Assembly (NCBI RefSeq): GCF_900312815.1
Contig: NZ_OMPE01000008.1
Span: forward strand, 682,001 to 746,000
Direction of reading: 5' to 3'
Source of the DNA: Aquimarina sp. AU474
GTDB taxonomy: Bacteria; Bacteroidota; Bacteroidia; Flavobacteriales; Flavobacteriaceae
DNA length: 64,000 bases
Shown: positions 37,132 through 46,333 of the stretch, piece after piece
Layout of the letters: each line of letters opens with the position of its first letter
Position numbering within the stretch: the first letter of the stretch is position 1
Position numbers and translations under genes: made by a program
Notes under the pieces: model-generated
Told to the model about the DNA's origin: nothing
Seen by the model: only the letters and a program-made list of their open reading frames with translations
Database searches by the model: none

Positions 37132-38715
37132 ATGGAAAGTATACTTAATTTTTTAGGATCAATACCATGGTGGACATGGATAATTGTTATTATTCTATTA
37201 ATTGGGGTTCGGGATATGTTTTTTAATAAAAAACATACAATCAGTCATAACTTTCCTATTGTTGGTCATTTACGATATCTGTTAGAAAGCATTGGACCAG
37301 AAATAAGGCAGTATTTTGTAGCCAATAATCGCGAAGAACTTCCTTTTAATAGAATTGAACGCGGATGGGTTTATGCTTCTTCAAAAAATGAAAACAACTA
37401 TGAAGGTTTTGGTACGGATAGAGATATCTACCAGCATCAACATATTTTTGTAAAAAATTGCATGATCCCATTTAAAATAGATAAGGATCATCCAAATAAA
37501 GAGGATAAAACCTTTCTTCCATGTGCCAAGGTGATGGGCTTGCATAATCAACGTAAAAAGCCGTATCGACCAGGATCTATTATTAATGTTTCGGCCATGA
37601 GTTTTGGTTCTTTATCTGCTAGAGCTGTCGAATCTCTTAATATCGGGGTTCAAAAAGCAAATGCATATCATAATACGGGAGAAGGAGGACTTTCTCCCTA
37701 TCATAGTAATGGTGGCGATGTTATTTTTCATTTTGGAACGGGGTACTTTGGGGTTCGAGATCAACATGGTAGTTTTTCTATGGAAAAAATGAAAAAACTT
37801 GTAGAGAAAAACCCATTTATTCGTGCTATAGAAATAAAACTATCTCAAGGTGCAAAACCAGGAAAAGGAGGTGTATTACCCGGTGCCAAAATAACGCCTC
37901 AAATTGCTGAAATAAGAGGTGTCGAAGTTGGTAAAGATGTACTCTCCCCTTCTTCTCATAAAGCTTTTTCAAATGTTCCTGAACTTTTACAGCTCATAGA
38001 AGATATTGCCGAAGAAACTGGCCTTCCTGTTGGGATTAAAGCTGCTATTGGTAAAACTGAGCAATGGGAATTATTGGCAGAGTTAATGGCCAAATCTAAC
38101 CGTGGCCCTGATTTTATTACTATTGATGGTGGCGAGGGTGGTACAGGAGCTGCCCCACCAAGTTTTGCAGATCATGTATCCTTACCTTGGATTTATGGGT
38201 TTACGGTTATATACAAGATTTTTCAAAAACATAATCTTACCGATCGCGTTGTATTTATAGGTAGCGGAAAATTAGGCTTCCCTGCCAAGGCAGCTATGGC
38301 GTTTGCTATGGGTGTAGATTGTATTAATGTAGCGCGAGAAGCCATGATGAGCATAGGTTGTATACAGGCACAAATATGCCATACAAATCGTTGTCCTAGT
38401 GGAATAGCTACGCAGAGCAAATGGTTACAAAAAGGAATTAATGTACCTCTAAAATCCGACCGTTTGTCTCAATATTTTAAGACTTTCAGAAAAGAACTTA
38501 TAGAAATTACTCATGCAGCTGGTTACGAACACCCAAGCCAATTTACGATGCAAGATATTGATCTTAACGTAGATGATGGAGAACTAACCAAGACATTGGA
38601 AGAATCTTTTAAATATTCAAAAACTCCTGTAGCGTATGCATGTGCTCAGGATTTGAAAGATTGTACGTATCTTGGGGGCTATTATAAAAACTCTGTTGAA
38701 CAACAACACGCATAA
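37132..38715 (+). CDS. FMN-binding glutamate synthase family protein
   Basis: The 527-residue protein has an N-terminal membrane span (about residues 12-30) followed by the glutamate synthase FMN/Fe-S domain: NVSAMSFGSLSARAVESLN, TGEGGLSPYH, IEIKLSQGAKPGKGG, TIDGGEGGTGAAP and the 3Fe-4S cysteines in CIQAQICHTNRCPSG. It lacks the glutaminase and lyase-like domains of full GltB, so the reaction is uncertain. It lies 10 bp after the M20 gene and probably shares its operon. Confidence 0.9.
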   Translation: MESILNFLGSIPWWTWIIVIILLIGVRDMFFNKKHTISHNFPIVGHLRYLLESIGPEIRQYFVANNREELPFNRIERGWVYASSKNENNYEGFGTDRDIYQHQHIFVKNCMIPFKIDKDHPNKEDKTFLPCAKVMGLHNQRKKPYRPGSIINVSAMSFGSLSARAVESLNIGVQKANAYHNTGEGGLSPYHSNGGDVIFHFGTGYFGVRDQHGSFSMEKMKKLVEKNPFIRAIEIKLSQGAKPGKGGVLPGAKITPQIAEIRGVEVGKDVLSPSSHKAFSNVPELLQLIEDIAEETGLPVGIKAAIGKTEQWELLAELMAKSNRGPDFITIDGGEGGTGAAPPSFADHVSLPWIYGFTVIYKIFQKHNLTDRVVFIGSGKLGFPAKAAMAFAMGVDCINVAREAMMSIGCIQAQICHTNRCPSGIATQSKWLQKGINVPLKSDRLSQYFKTFRKELIEITHAAGYEHPSQFTMQDIDLNVDDGELTKTLEESFKYSKTPVAYACAQDLKDCTYLGGYYKNSVEQQHA

Positions 38716-38735
38716 CTTTACTTTTATTATAACAC

Positions 38736-39254
38736 ATGAATATTGAAATTGTACCTCTTGTTATTTCCTTAATTCCTGCAGCCTTAATTACTTTGGTTGC
38801 TATTTATTTTTTTAAACTGCACACTAATAATGAAGAAAAACGACGCAGGTTTTTGTTACATCAAGAAAATCAAAAACAAGCATTTCCTCTAAGAATACAA
38901 GCGTATGAACGAATGGCTTTATTTTTAGAAAGAATTTCTCCTGGAAAATTAGTAACCAGAATGGCGCCTGTTGGTGAAGACAAAGAAAGTTATGAATCAT
39001 TGCTTGCCAATACTATTGATCAAGAGTTTGAACACAATCTTACTCAGCAAATATATCTTTCTAATGAATGTTGGAATACTATAATCGCTGCAAAAAATGC
39101 TACCATTGCAATGATCAGGCGAGCTTCTATGAATGAATCTGTAGATTCTGCAGATAAAATGAGAGAAGTAATCCTTACCGAACTGATCGAAAAAGGTGCA
39201 CCTAGTGATACTGCCCTTGCAAGAATAAAAAATGACGTTAGCGATTTGTTTTAA
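38736..39254 (+). CDS. Membrane-anchored protein, unknown function
   Basis: The 172-residue product has one N-terminal span (about residues 7-25) and a charged helical cytoplasmic part (FFKLHTNNEEKRRRFLLHQE, RIQAYERMALFLERISP). The pattern is that of a conserved Bacteroidota protein family without known role. It follows the glutamate synthase-like gene by 20 bp and precedes gene 39267 by 12 bp, consistent with one operon. Confidence 0.75.
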   Translation: MNIEIVPLVISLIPAALITLVAIYFFKLHTNNEEKRRRFLLHQENQKQAFPLRIQAYERMALFLERISPGKLVTRMAPVGEDKESYESLLANTIDQEFEHNLTQQIYLSNECWNTIIAAKNATIAMIRRASMNESVDSADKMREVILTELIEKGAPSDTALARIKNDVSDLF

Positions 39255-39266
39255 CAATATTTATCT

Positions 39267-39785
39267 ATGCCACAATACAGTTACCAACATACACAGGTTT
39301 TTAAAATTATTGTGATTACTTTTTTTGTTTCATTATTACCATGGGTTTCTTTGCTCGCTCAACAAACTGAAAAAGAAGCAATGGCAAAATTATCATTCAT
39401 GGTAGGTAATTGGAAAGGTCCATCTACAAGTTTTAAAAATGACACTCAAAATAGTGTAACTGTTCTTGAAGAAGTAAAATACATAATGGATGGTAATTTA
39501 CTAGTATTGAATTTAAACTCTCCTAATCTACAACTGCATACGGTTATCAATTATAGCATAAAAGATAGTACATATTATTATCAACCTTTTTCTAAAAAAG
39601 GAGCTGGGAAATATAAAGGGAAAATAGAATCCAACCAATTTATAGTATATTTTAATGATCAAAGAAGGCTAGTGTTTGAAAAAACTAAAAATGCAGAGTT
39701 TCATGAGTATGGAGAAAAATTGGTAAACAACCGCTGGGAAAAATATTTCGAAGACATCTTAAAACAATTACCTAAAAAAGATTAA
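39267..39785 (+). CDS. Secreted DUF1579-like protein
   Basis: The 172-residue product has a signal segment (about residues 12-32) and the sequence KLSFMVGNWKGPSTSF, the start typical of DUF1579-like or lipocalin-like beta-barrel proteins. The rest is strand-rich (YIMDGNLLVLNL, INYSIKDSTYYYQPF). Family placement is tentative. It ends 8 bp before the convergent patatin gene. Confidence 0.7.
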   Translation: MPQYSYQHTQVFKIIVITFFVSLLPWVSLLAQQTEKEAMAKLSFMVGNWKGPSTSFKNDTQNSVTVLEEVKYIMDGNLLVLNLNSPNLQLHTVINYSIKDSTYYYQPFSKKGAGKYKGKIESNQFIVYFNDQRRLVFEKTKNAEFHEYGEKLVNNRWEKYFEDILKQLPKKD

Positions 39786-39793
39786 CGTATTTA

Positions 39794-40717
39794 TTACCCT
39801 GCCATATCAATATTTTTAATTTTATTCTCTTCGGCTAGTTTTGCCTTATGAGCCGCATAATCAAATCCTTGTTGCCACCAATTGGCCATTAGTTTTTTAT
39901 TAAAAACCAAAGAATTTTCGGTAAGTTTTGATGGAGTATAATATAAATTTAAAGGCACATCTTTATTAATTGCCGCTAATTTACCCAGTACTGTATCATG
40001 CCCTTCAACTTGATCTAGCATATAGCTAAAAAGGTTTACCATTAATGAAAAAGGATTTTTACCTAATACTTTATTTTGTTCCATGTTTTCAGACTCCAGA
40101 ATAATAGCATCTACCTCTGTAGCTCCTCTTCTTATAGCCTCTCTAATAGGTACCATACAACCAAAACCACCATCGGCATACTCACAATCATTTTTGGTTA
40201 CCAGACTCATAAATGGTACATAATTGCAGGATATCCATATCCAGTCACAAAAATCCTCATAAGAGAAATCATTAATTGACTTATATTCGGTTTTGTTTTT
40301 GGTAAGGTTAGAAACTGTTACTACAACATCCTTCGTCATTTGTTTGGCCTGTTCAAACTCTGATTTAGAAAAACTTCTTCTAATCGCACGTCTTAGATTT
40401 TTACTTTCTCCAAACGTACGTTTGAGTTTTATAAATTGCCACAGTGATGACAAAAAGTTAATCGAAACGTATTCTCTATTCCCTTTTTTACGTACCCGAA
40501 AAGGGTTTACATTAAAAATGGTTCGTTGATTTACATTGGTATAAATATCATAGGTCTTATCGATATTACCTAATGCCAATTGCGGAATCAATAGACTCCC
40601 TGTAGAAGTACCCAAAAACAGGTCATACTTTTTTCCTTGTTCCTGCATCAAATACTGTGCTACACCACCTGCATATGCGCCTTTACTACCTCCTCCTGAA
40701 ATTACTAATGCCCGCAT
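39794..40717 (-). CDS. Patatin-like phospholipase (copy 2)
   Basis: From MRALVISGGG the product has 307 residues; the longer frame starting at 40753 overlaps the upstream patatin gene and adds no family sequence. The Ser-Asp dyad motifs are present: SGGGSKGAYAGG (oxyanion loop), GTSTGSL (nucleophile Ser about residue 41) and YADGGFG (Asp). It hydrolyses acyl esters of lipids. It is paralogous to, and its start overlaps, the end of the gene at 40719-41612, so the two are an operon. Confidence 0.9.
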   Translation of the reverse strand: MRALVISGGGSKGAYAGGVAQYLMQEQGKKYDLFLGTSTGSLLIPQLALGNIDKTYDIYTNVNQRTIFNVNPFRVRKKGNREYVSINFLSSLWQFIKLKRTFGESKNLRRAIRRSFSKSEFEQAKQMTKDVVVTVSNLTKNKTEYKSINDFSYEDFCDWIWISCNYVPFMSLVTKNDCEYADGGFGCMVPIREAIRRGATEVDAIILESENMEQNKVLGKNPFSLMVNLFSYMLDQVEGHDTVLGKLAAINKDVPLNLYYTPSKLTENSLVFNKKLMANWWQQGFDYAAHKAKLAEENKIKNIDMAG

Positions 40718-40718
40718 A

Positions 40719-41612
40719 TTATAATCTATTAAATGTATTTTTTTCTTTTGCAAATTCGTATCCTCTTGTCCACCACTCTGTCATTTTTTCTTTATCAAAA
40801 ATAAGTGAATTGGTTGTAAGTACTGTAGGTGTATAATATAAATCCATTGCCACATCCTGTTCTCGGGCCTGAAACTTTCCTATTCGTATATTTTGATGCT
40901 CGATCTGATCCATCATAAAATTCACCATATTCGTAATCAGAGAAAAAGGATCTTTTGTGGGCATACGATTCAAATAATTAACCTCGGTTTCTAAAACAAT
41001 AACATCTAACTCCTTTGCTCCTCTTTTTATTGCTTCTTCTATAGGCACCATAGATCCAAGCCCACCATCAACATAGTCGCAGTTATTTTTTCTTACCAAG
41101 CTCATAAAAGGAGGATAATTACAAGATATCCAAATCCAATCTAAAAAATCCGTATAAGTGCATTCTTTTAGAGATTTATATTCTACCCTATTGGTTGAAA
41201 GGTTTGTTACTGTAACAATAACATCTGGGTTTCCTGATTTTAGTTGTTCAAAATAAGATTCAGAAATCGCATTACGTATTAAATCTCTTAAGTTTCCGCT
41301 ATCTCCAAAGGATTTTTTTCCTCTGATCAAATTTCGGAGTACATTAAAATGATTGATACTAATATTATTATATCCTCTTTTCTTTTTTATAATAAAAGGG
41401 CAATTTTTAAAGATTGAAGATTGATTTACCGAAGTATACAAATCTTTTATTTCTTCAATTTTGGAAAGTGCCAAATGAGAGACTAACAAGCTTCCGGTAG
41501 AAGTACCAATAAATAAGTCGTATTTTCTATTAAGATCTTGAATTAGATGTTGTGCAACACCTCCTGCAAAGGCACCTTTACTACCTCCGCCAGAAATCAC
41601 CAATGCTCGCAT
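40719..41612 (-). CDS. Patatin-like phospholipase (copy 1)
   Basis: The 297-residue protein has SGGGSKGAFAGG, GTSTGSLL and YVDGGLG and matches copy 2 along its whole length, including the C-terminal segment with LYYTPTVLTTNSL. It is a cytoplasmic acyl hydrolase by family. A tandem duplication followed by divergence is evident. It starts 8 bp from the aminopeptidase gene upstream and is probably co-transcribed with it. Confidence 0.9.
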   Translation of the reverse strand: MRALVISGGGSKGAFAGGVAQHLIQDLNRKYDLFIGTSTGSLLVSHLALSKIEEIKDLYTSVNQSSIFKNCPFIIKKKRGYNNISINHFNVLRNLIRGKKSFGDSGNLRDLIRNAISESYFEQLKSGNPDVIVTVTNLSTNRVEYKSLKECTYTDFLDWIWISCNYPPFMSLVRKNNCDYVDGGLGSMVPIEEAIKRGAKELDVIVLETEVNYLNRMPTKDPFSLITNMVNFMMDQIEHQNIRIGKFQAREQDVAMDLYYTPTVLTTNSLIFDKEKMTEWWTRGYEFAKEKNTFNRL

Positions 41613-41620
41613 ATTTCACC

Positions 41621-43705
41621 TTATGGGGTTAATTTTTTTTGTAAAAAATCTTGTTGATTCTTTGGTAAATTATGCATTAAAGCTACATATTTCTTTTGAT
41701 ATTTCTCTTGCTTTAATAGTTTATCAAGAATTTTTCTGCATGAATTTCTAAATCTCCAGTTATGATGTGTAGCACCATCAACAAGATCTGTTAAGCTTTG
41801 GTCGGAAAAAGCCTGTAAACTTTCTAAATAGGTAAAAGCATTCTCTCGGGTATTGAAGTTAAATTTTGATGATGTATATTTTGATAATTCAACATAAAAC
41901 TCTTGATGTTTTTCGATCTGATACTCGTTTGTACTTAACGCTAAAACCAACCATAATATCCTCACATTTTTATCATTAAATCCTATGATTTCTTTGGTGA
42001 GATCTAGGTATTCAACTCTCTTTTCAGGAAAATTTGCCCATAAATGATATAGTGCAGGCTCTATCGTAGCATACGAGGGATCATTTAATAACGATTCGTA
42101 TTGCTCTTGTAAACCTTTGGGTATAGTACTTAAAGTATTCGCAATGGTTTGGCGGATAAAAATATTATTACTTTCGAATGCTTTATCATAAAGCGCTATT
42201 ACTTCTGGGGCCGCCTTTCCTGCTAATTGATACACTACTTCTTGGCCGATATAATCATTTGCAGGAAATGTGAGAGCCTTTGCCAAAGTACCCCACTTAC
42301 CGGCCATCGGTTGTGTACGTTCTTGTGCCAAACTTAAATAACTAGATATAAAATCTGATTTGGTAAGTATATCCAATGCATGTTGTGATGGAAAAGCTAC
42401 ATTTTCTAACCACAAGGTTGCAAATTCTTTTAAATCTTTACCACTTACTTCTTCAGCAACAGCTATAAAATCATTAGTTGTAGCATTTTTAAATTTATAT
42501 TTCTCTAGAAAATTATGTATTGTAATTTTAAAACTAGTATCTCCAATCATTTCTCTAAGCGCATGAATTGCCCATGCCCCTCGCTGATAAAAAGTTAATG
42601 AACTAGCCTTAGGATCTAATAATGATGTAGCCTGGTCGGTTTTTGATAATTCGGTAAGTTGTTCGGCGCTTTCATACAGTTTAAACAAAAAATAATCTTC
42701 TCCAAAAATCTCTTTTTCTGCCAGAAGCGCATAATACGTTGCGAATCCTTCTTGCAACCAATGATGAGTTCCTTCGGTTTCTGTAATGAGGTCTCCAAAC
42801 CATTGATGTGCCAATTCGTGAGCATTTACATTGATATAGTTTCTATCAATAAAAGCGGTTTCATCAATTACAAAAGCATCAGAAAAAATTGTAGTTCCTG
42901 TATTTTCCATTCCGGCATATAAAAAGTCCTTTACCGGTATTTGCTTATAATTTTGCCAAGGAAAAGCATAGCCAATTTCTTTTTCTAAAAAATCAAATAT
43001 TTGCTTACTATGCTTATAAGTAGATTCAAATTTATCCTTTGTTTCTGGGTAATAATACATTTCTAACGGAATCCCACTAGCCGATGTTTCTACCACTTTT
43101 TCATATTTACCAATCACAAATGCCAGCAAGTAACTACTCATTGGTTGTTGCATATCGTATTTCCAACTTTGTATAGAATCATTTACAGGTTCTATACTCA
43201 ATAGTTTTCCATTTGCTATTACCTCAGCATCTCTTGCATAGTTAATCGTTAGGTCAAATTCTATTTTCTCATTCATATCATCAAAACTTGGTAACCAGTT
43301 TGATGTATATTTCCCCTGCCCTTGAGTCCAAATTTGTGGATTACCTTGATAATCATTTACAAAGTATACAGCCTTTTTAGGGATAGCCGCGTATTGAATA
43401 TTAATATCGTGATTCGTATTGATTTTAAAATCAGAAGTAATTTTTATTTTTTCATTATCATATTCAAAATCTATTTCTTTCTTATCGAGTAAGACTTTTA
43501 ATACTTTCATCTTTTTGGCATCAATATAAATCGATGGCGCCGTTTTTAGAATAGTAAATGTATAGCCTACTTCTCCCCTAACTTCTTTGGTGTTAGCATC
43601 AACAGTAATATTTACTTTACCCAACAAAAAATCTACATGATCTTTTTGCTGAGATAGGCCTTTAAAAGAAAATAAAAGAATAAATAGATAAAAAATAATA
43701 CGCAT
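41621..43705 (-). CDS. M1-family aminopeptidase
   Basis: The 694-residue product has a signal peptide (about residues 1-18), the exopeptidase motif GMENTGT (about 264) and the gluzincin motif HELAHQWFGD (about 297-306) with the downstream Glu in WLQEGFA. It trims N-terminal residues from peptides, probably in the periplasm. The C-terminal part is a helical repeat domain. It leads the likely operon with the two patatins. Confidence 0.93.
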   Translation of the reverse strand: MRIIFYLFILLFSFKGLSQQKDHVDFLLGKVNITVDANTKEVRGEVGYTFTILKTAPSIYIDAKKMKVLKVLLDKKEIDFEYDNEKIKITSDFKINTNHDINIQYAAIPKKAVYFVNDYQGNPQIWTQGQGKYTSNWLPSFDDMNEKIEFDLTINYARDAEVIANGKLLSIEPVNDSIQSWKYDMQQPMSSYLLAFVIGKYEKVVETSASGIPLEMYYYPETKDKFESTYKHSKQIFDFLEKEIGYAFPWQNYKQIPVKDFLYAGMENTGTTIFSDAFVIDETAFIDRNYINVNAHELAHQWFGDLITETEGTHHWLQEGFATYYALLAEKEIFGEDYFLFKLYESAEQLTELSKTDQATSLLDPKASSLTFYQRGAWAIHALREMIGDTSFKITIHNFLEKYKFKNATTNDFIAVAEEVSGKDLKEFATLWLENVAFPSQHALDILTKSDFISSYLSLAQERTQPMAGKWGTLAKALTFPANDYIGQEVVYQLAGKAAPEVIALYDKAFESNNIFIRQTIANTLSTIPKGLQEQYESLLNDPSYATIEPALYHLWANFPEKRVEYLDLTKEIIGFNDKNVRILWLVLALSTNEYQIEKHQEFYVELSKYTSSKFNFNTRENAFTYLESLQAFSDQSLTDLVDGATHHNWRFRNSCRKILDKLLKQEKYQKKYVALMHNLPKNQQDFLQKKLTP

Positions 43706-43787
43706 AGTATAAGATAATCAAATGTTCTGCCAAAATAACGATTTTAGAACAGTTATGTGACAGAACAGTTGGGTAAGAAAAATTAAT

Positions 43788-46043
43788 CTATTCCTTAATT
43801 TTGTTTATTGGTATTTTAATGGCACTATTACAGAACCATTTGATGCGTAATGGTATTTTTCCGTCTGCTATAGTTTCATCACTAACATTTTTACCTGTAC
43901 CATAATTAATTTGCCATCTTGGGCTTTTATGAATCCCTAAAAGCACTACCAAACGACTTCCTTTTTGAATACGTTTACTCATAAAAAGTGAATTCTTAAC
44001 GGGAATATACTCTCTTTTTCCCGCTTTCAATAAATTACGTGTACTTGGATCTTTGGCATAACTTGCTCTTCCCAAATAATTTGATAATCTAATATAGCTG
44101 CTATCTTCTTTCATTTCGAATATCTCAATTTCGACATCCATATCTTTTTTGTTGATCTCGATATATATATCGGCCAAAAAACGACCATTAATATCAAAAG
44201 ATTCTGTTAATGGTTCGGATACAAAAGATAACTTATTATGTATTTGAAGTTTTTTTTGAAAGAAAGAGTTTGATTTTTGCAGACTATCTCCTCTATATAG
44301 AAAGTCAATTTCTTGAGTTATAATTTCTTTTTCATTTGGTTTTTGAAGAGTTAACTCATATTGGTTTTGTTTAAGAACATTTTTTAAATAGAATACCAAT
44401 GTATCATTATTCATAGCCTTTAGAGAAGGTTTATGTTTCCAAATATTAGCTTCCATAACCTGATAGTTAACTTTATCCTTTAAAATATCGGGTTTTTTAG
44501 CTCCTTTAAAAATATAATCAAACCATTGATATGCTAATACATCCATATCCATTTTAGATACACTATCTACTGTATATTTCCCAACTTTTTGAGCTGTTCT
44601 TCCTGCCGCGCTAGGATGATTATACGGGCCAATTACTAAATAATGGTTGGCGTTTTTATTGTGCTTAGTATGTTCATTATAATAATGCAATGCCCCCACT
44701 TGATCACTATCAAAATACCCGGTGGTACTAAGAACGGGTATATTTATTTTAGAAAACTCTTCTTTGTTAGGAGTCATATTTCTCCAGTATTGATCATAAC
44801 TAGGATGATCCAACCAACGCTGAAAAATCTTATTAGGAGACCCGTCTAACGAATCAAGGGCCCGAAAAGACTTCCCACTAGTGTACCATTTTCTATATAA
44901 CTTATTCCACCTCTTCGAATCCAAAAAATTCTCTAAATCAATAAAATCATGAGCAGTCACAAAATTAATCCATCGTATCATGTAGCTCATAAAAACATTA
45001 TTCTCCATAGGGTAGTCGTTACCGATACCCACCGAAACCTGTGGAACAATTGTTTTTAACGCCGGGTGTAACCCTTTGGCTGCTGCCCATTGACTAAACC
45101 CTAAATAACTTCCTCCCATCATACCTACTTCTCCATTACTCCACGGTTGCTTACTAATCCAATCTATTACCTCATACGCATCATTGGCATCATGCTCAAA
45201 AGGCTCTATAGTTTCTGGACTAAATCTTTTACCTCGAGTATTGGCTATAACACCAACATATCCATAATACGCAGCCTCTTTAACCAAAAAGTCATCTACC
45301 ACTCCACTCTTATATGGATAAATACTAAAAATTAACATGGTAGGTTTTGGTTTACTGTCTCCTTTTTTTTGACCGATCCTTAAGGCAATAGTAGCACCAT
45401 CTTTTGTTTTTATAGAAACGCTATCTCTAGTTATATAACGCTTTTGATCTTCTTGCTTCAATAATTCTATTGCAATAGATTTGGTCTCTTTAATTACGGT
45501 TGCGGAAAGTTCTAAAGAAGATAATGTAAAAAAATCTCTTTGAGAAACGCTATCCTCTTCCTTTTTACTATCCAACAGTTTCTTTATTTTTCTGTTTTGA
45601 CTTGCAATAGTTTTATCAAAACGTATGGGGACTCTAAGTTTTGTTTTATCTGTTAAAGAATCATATACACTTTTAAACACCAAAGTATACGCTTTTTCAA
45701 AAGTTTTGTCTTTAATCGTTCTTGCTTTGGCATACATATAATTTTCAATCGAAATCAAAGCAGATTCTTCTGGATATTCTTTTCCAGATATTATTCTTAA
45801 ACTATCAATTGATTCAAGAGCTTCTGTATATTTTTGAGAAAGAATTTGTAGCGTAATTCTGTTTTTGTGATAAATTTCTCTTTTCTTTTCTGAATAATCA
45901 TCCAAAATTTCTTTAGATATCTTAGTAATCTCTTTACTTAATAAAGATGAATTATTCTTTATCTCTTTTGATAAATAATATTCTTGAGAGAATAAATTGG
46001 TAAAGCTTAATCCAAAAAAGAGTATCCAAATGATTTTTTTCAT
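43788..46043 (-). CDS. CocE/NonD-family hydrolase (X-Pro dipeptidyl-peptidase type)
   Basis: From MKKIIWILFFGLSFT the product has 751 residues with a signal peptide ending NLFSQ; the frame extends 93 bp upstream without a signal. An N-terminal helical extension (about residues 20-190) precedes the alpha/beta hydrolase domain with nucleophile motif GGSYLGFSQ (about residue 311) and the catalytic His region VIGPYNHP. A jelly-roll C-terminal domain ends the protein. It may cleave acyl or X-Pro substrates in the periplasm. Confidence 0.9.
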   Translation of the reverse strand: MKKIIWILFFGLSFTNLFSQEYYLSKEIKNNSSLLSKEITKISKEILDDYSEKKREIYHKNRITLQILSQKYTEALESIDSLRIISGKEYPEESALISIENYMYAKARTIKDKTFEKAYTLVFKSVYDSLTDKTKLRVPIRFDKTIASQNRKIKKLLDSKKEEDSVSQRDFFTLSSLELSATVIKETKSIAIELLKQEDQKRYITRDSVSIKTKDGATIALRIGQKKGDSKPKPTMLIFSIYPYKSGVVDDFLVKEAAYYGYVGVIANTRGKRFSPETIEPFEHDANDAYEVIDWISKQPWSNGEVGMMGGSYLGFSQWAAAKGLHPALKTIVPQVSVGIGNDYPMENNVFMSYMIRWINFVTAHDFIDLENFLDSKRWNKLYRKWYTSGKSFRALDSLDGSPNKIFQRWLDHPSYDQYWRNMTPNKEEFSKINIPVLSTTGYFDSDQVGALHYYNEHTKHNKNANHYLVIGPYNHPSAAGRTAQKVGKYTVDSVSKMDMDVLAYQWFDYIFKGAKKPDILKDKVNYQVMEANIWKHKPSLKAMNNDTLVFYLKNVLKQNQYELTLQKPNEKEIITQEIDFLYRGDSLQKSNSFFQKKLQIHNKLSFVSEPLTESFDINGRFLADIYIEINKKDMDVEIEIFEMKEDSSYIRLSNYLGRASYAKDPSTRNLLKAGKREYIPVKNSLFMSKRIQKGSRLVVLLGIHKSPRWQINYGTGKNVSDETIADGKIPLRIKWFCNSAIKIPINKIKE

Positions 46044-46333
46044 AAAATGGTTTAATTGATGTATTATAAAATGTGAAATATATATTGTTATACGTATGTA
46101 TCTTCTATCATAAAATGTTACCGCATTGTATGGCAAATTTGCAATTATTTTATTGTTATTTCTATGTACAAAGTGAGTGTTCTAGCAATAGTACTAAAGT
46201 TGACAAATCAAATATGAATCTTTTTTGGCCAATAGCCTTTGCTTGTATTAAGAAAATTAATGAAATTTTGATTTTTATATAATTGCACATTTTTTGTTTG
46301 TGAAGAAATATAGATGCGCTTATATTAGCTATC

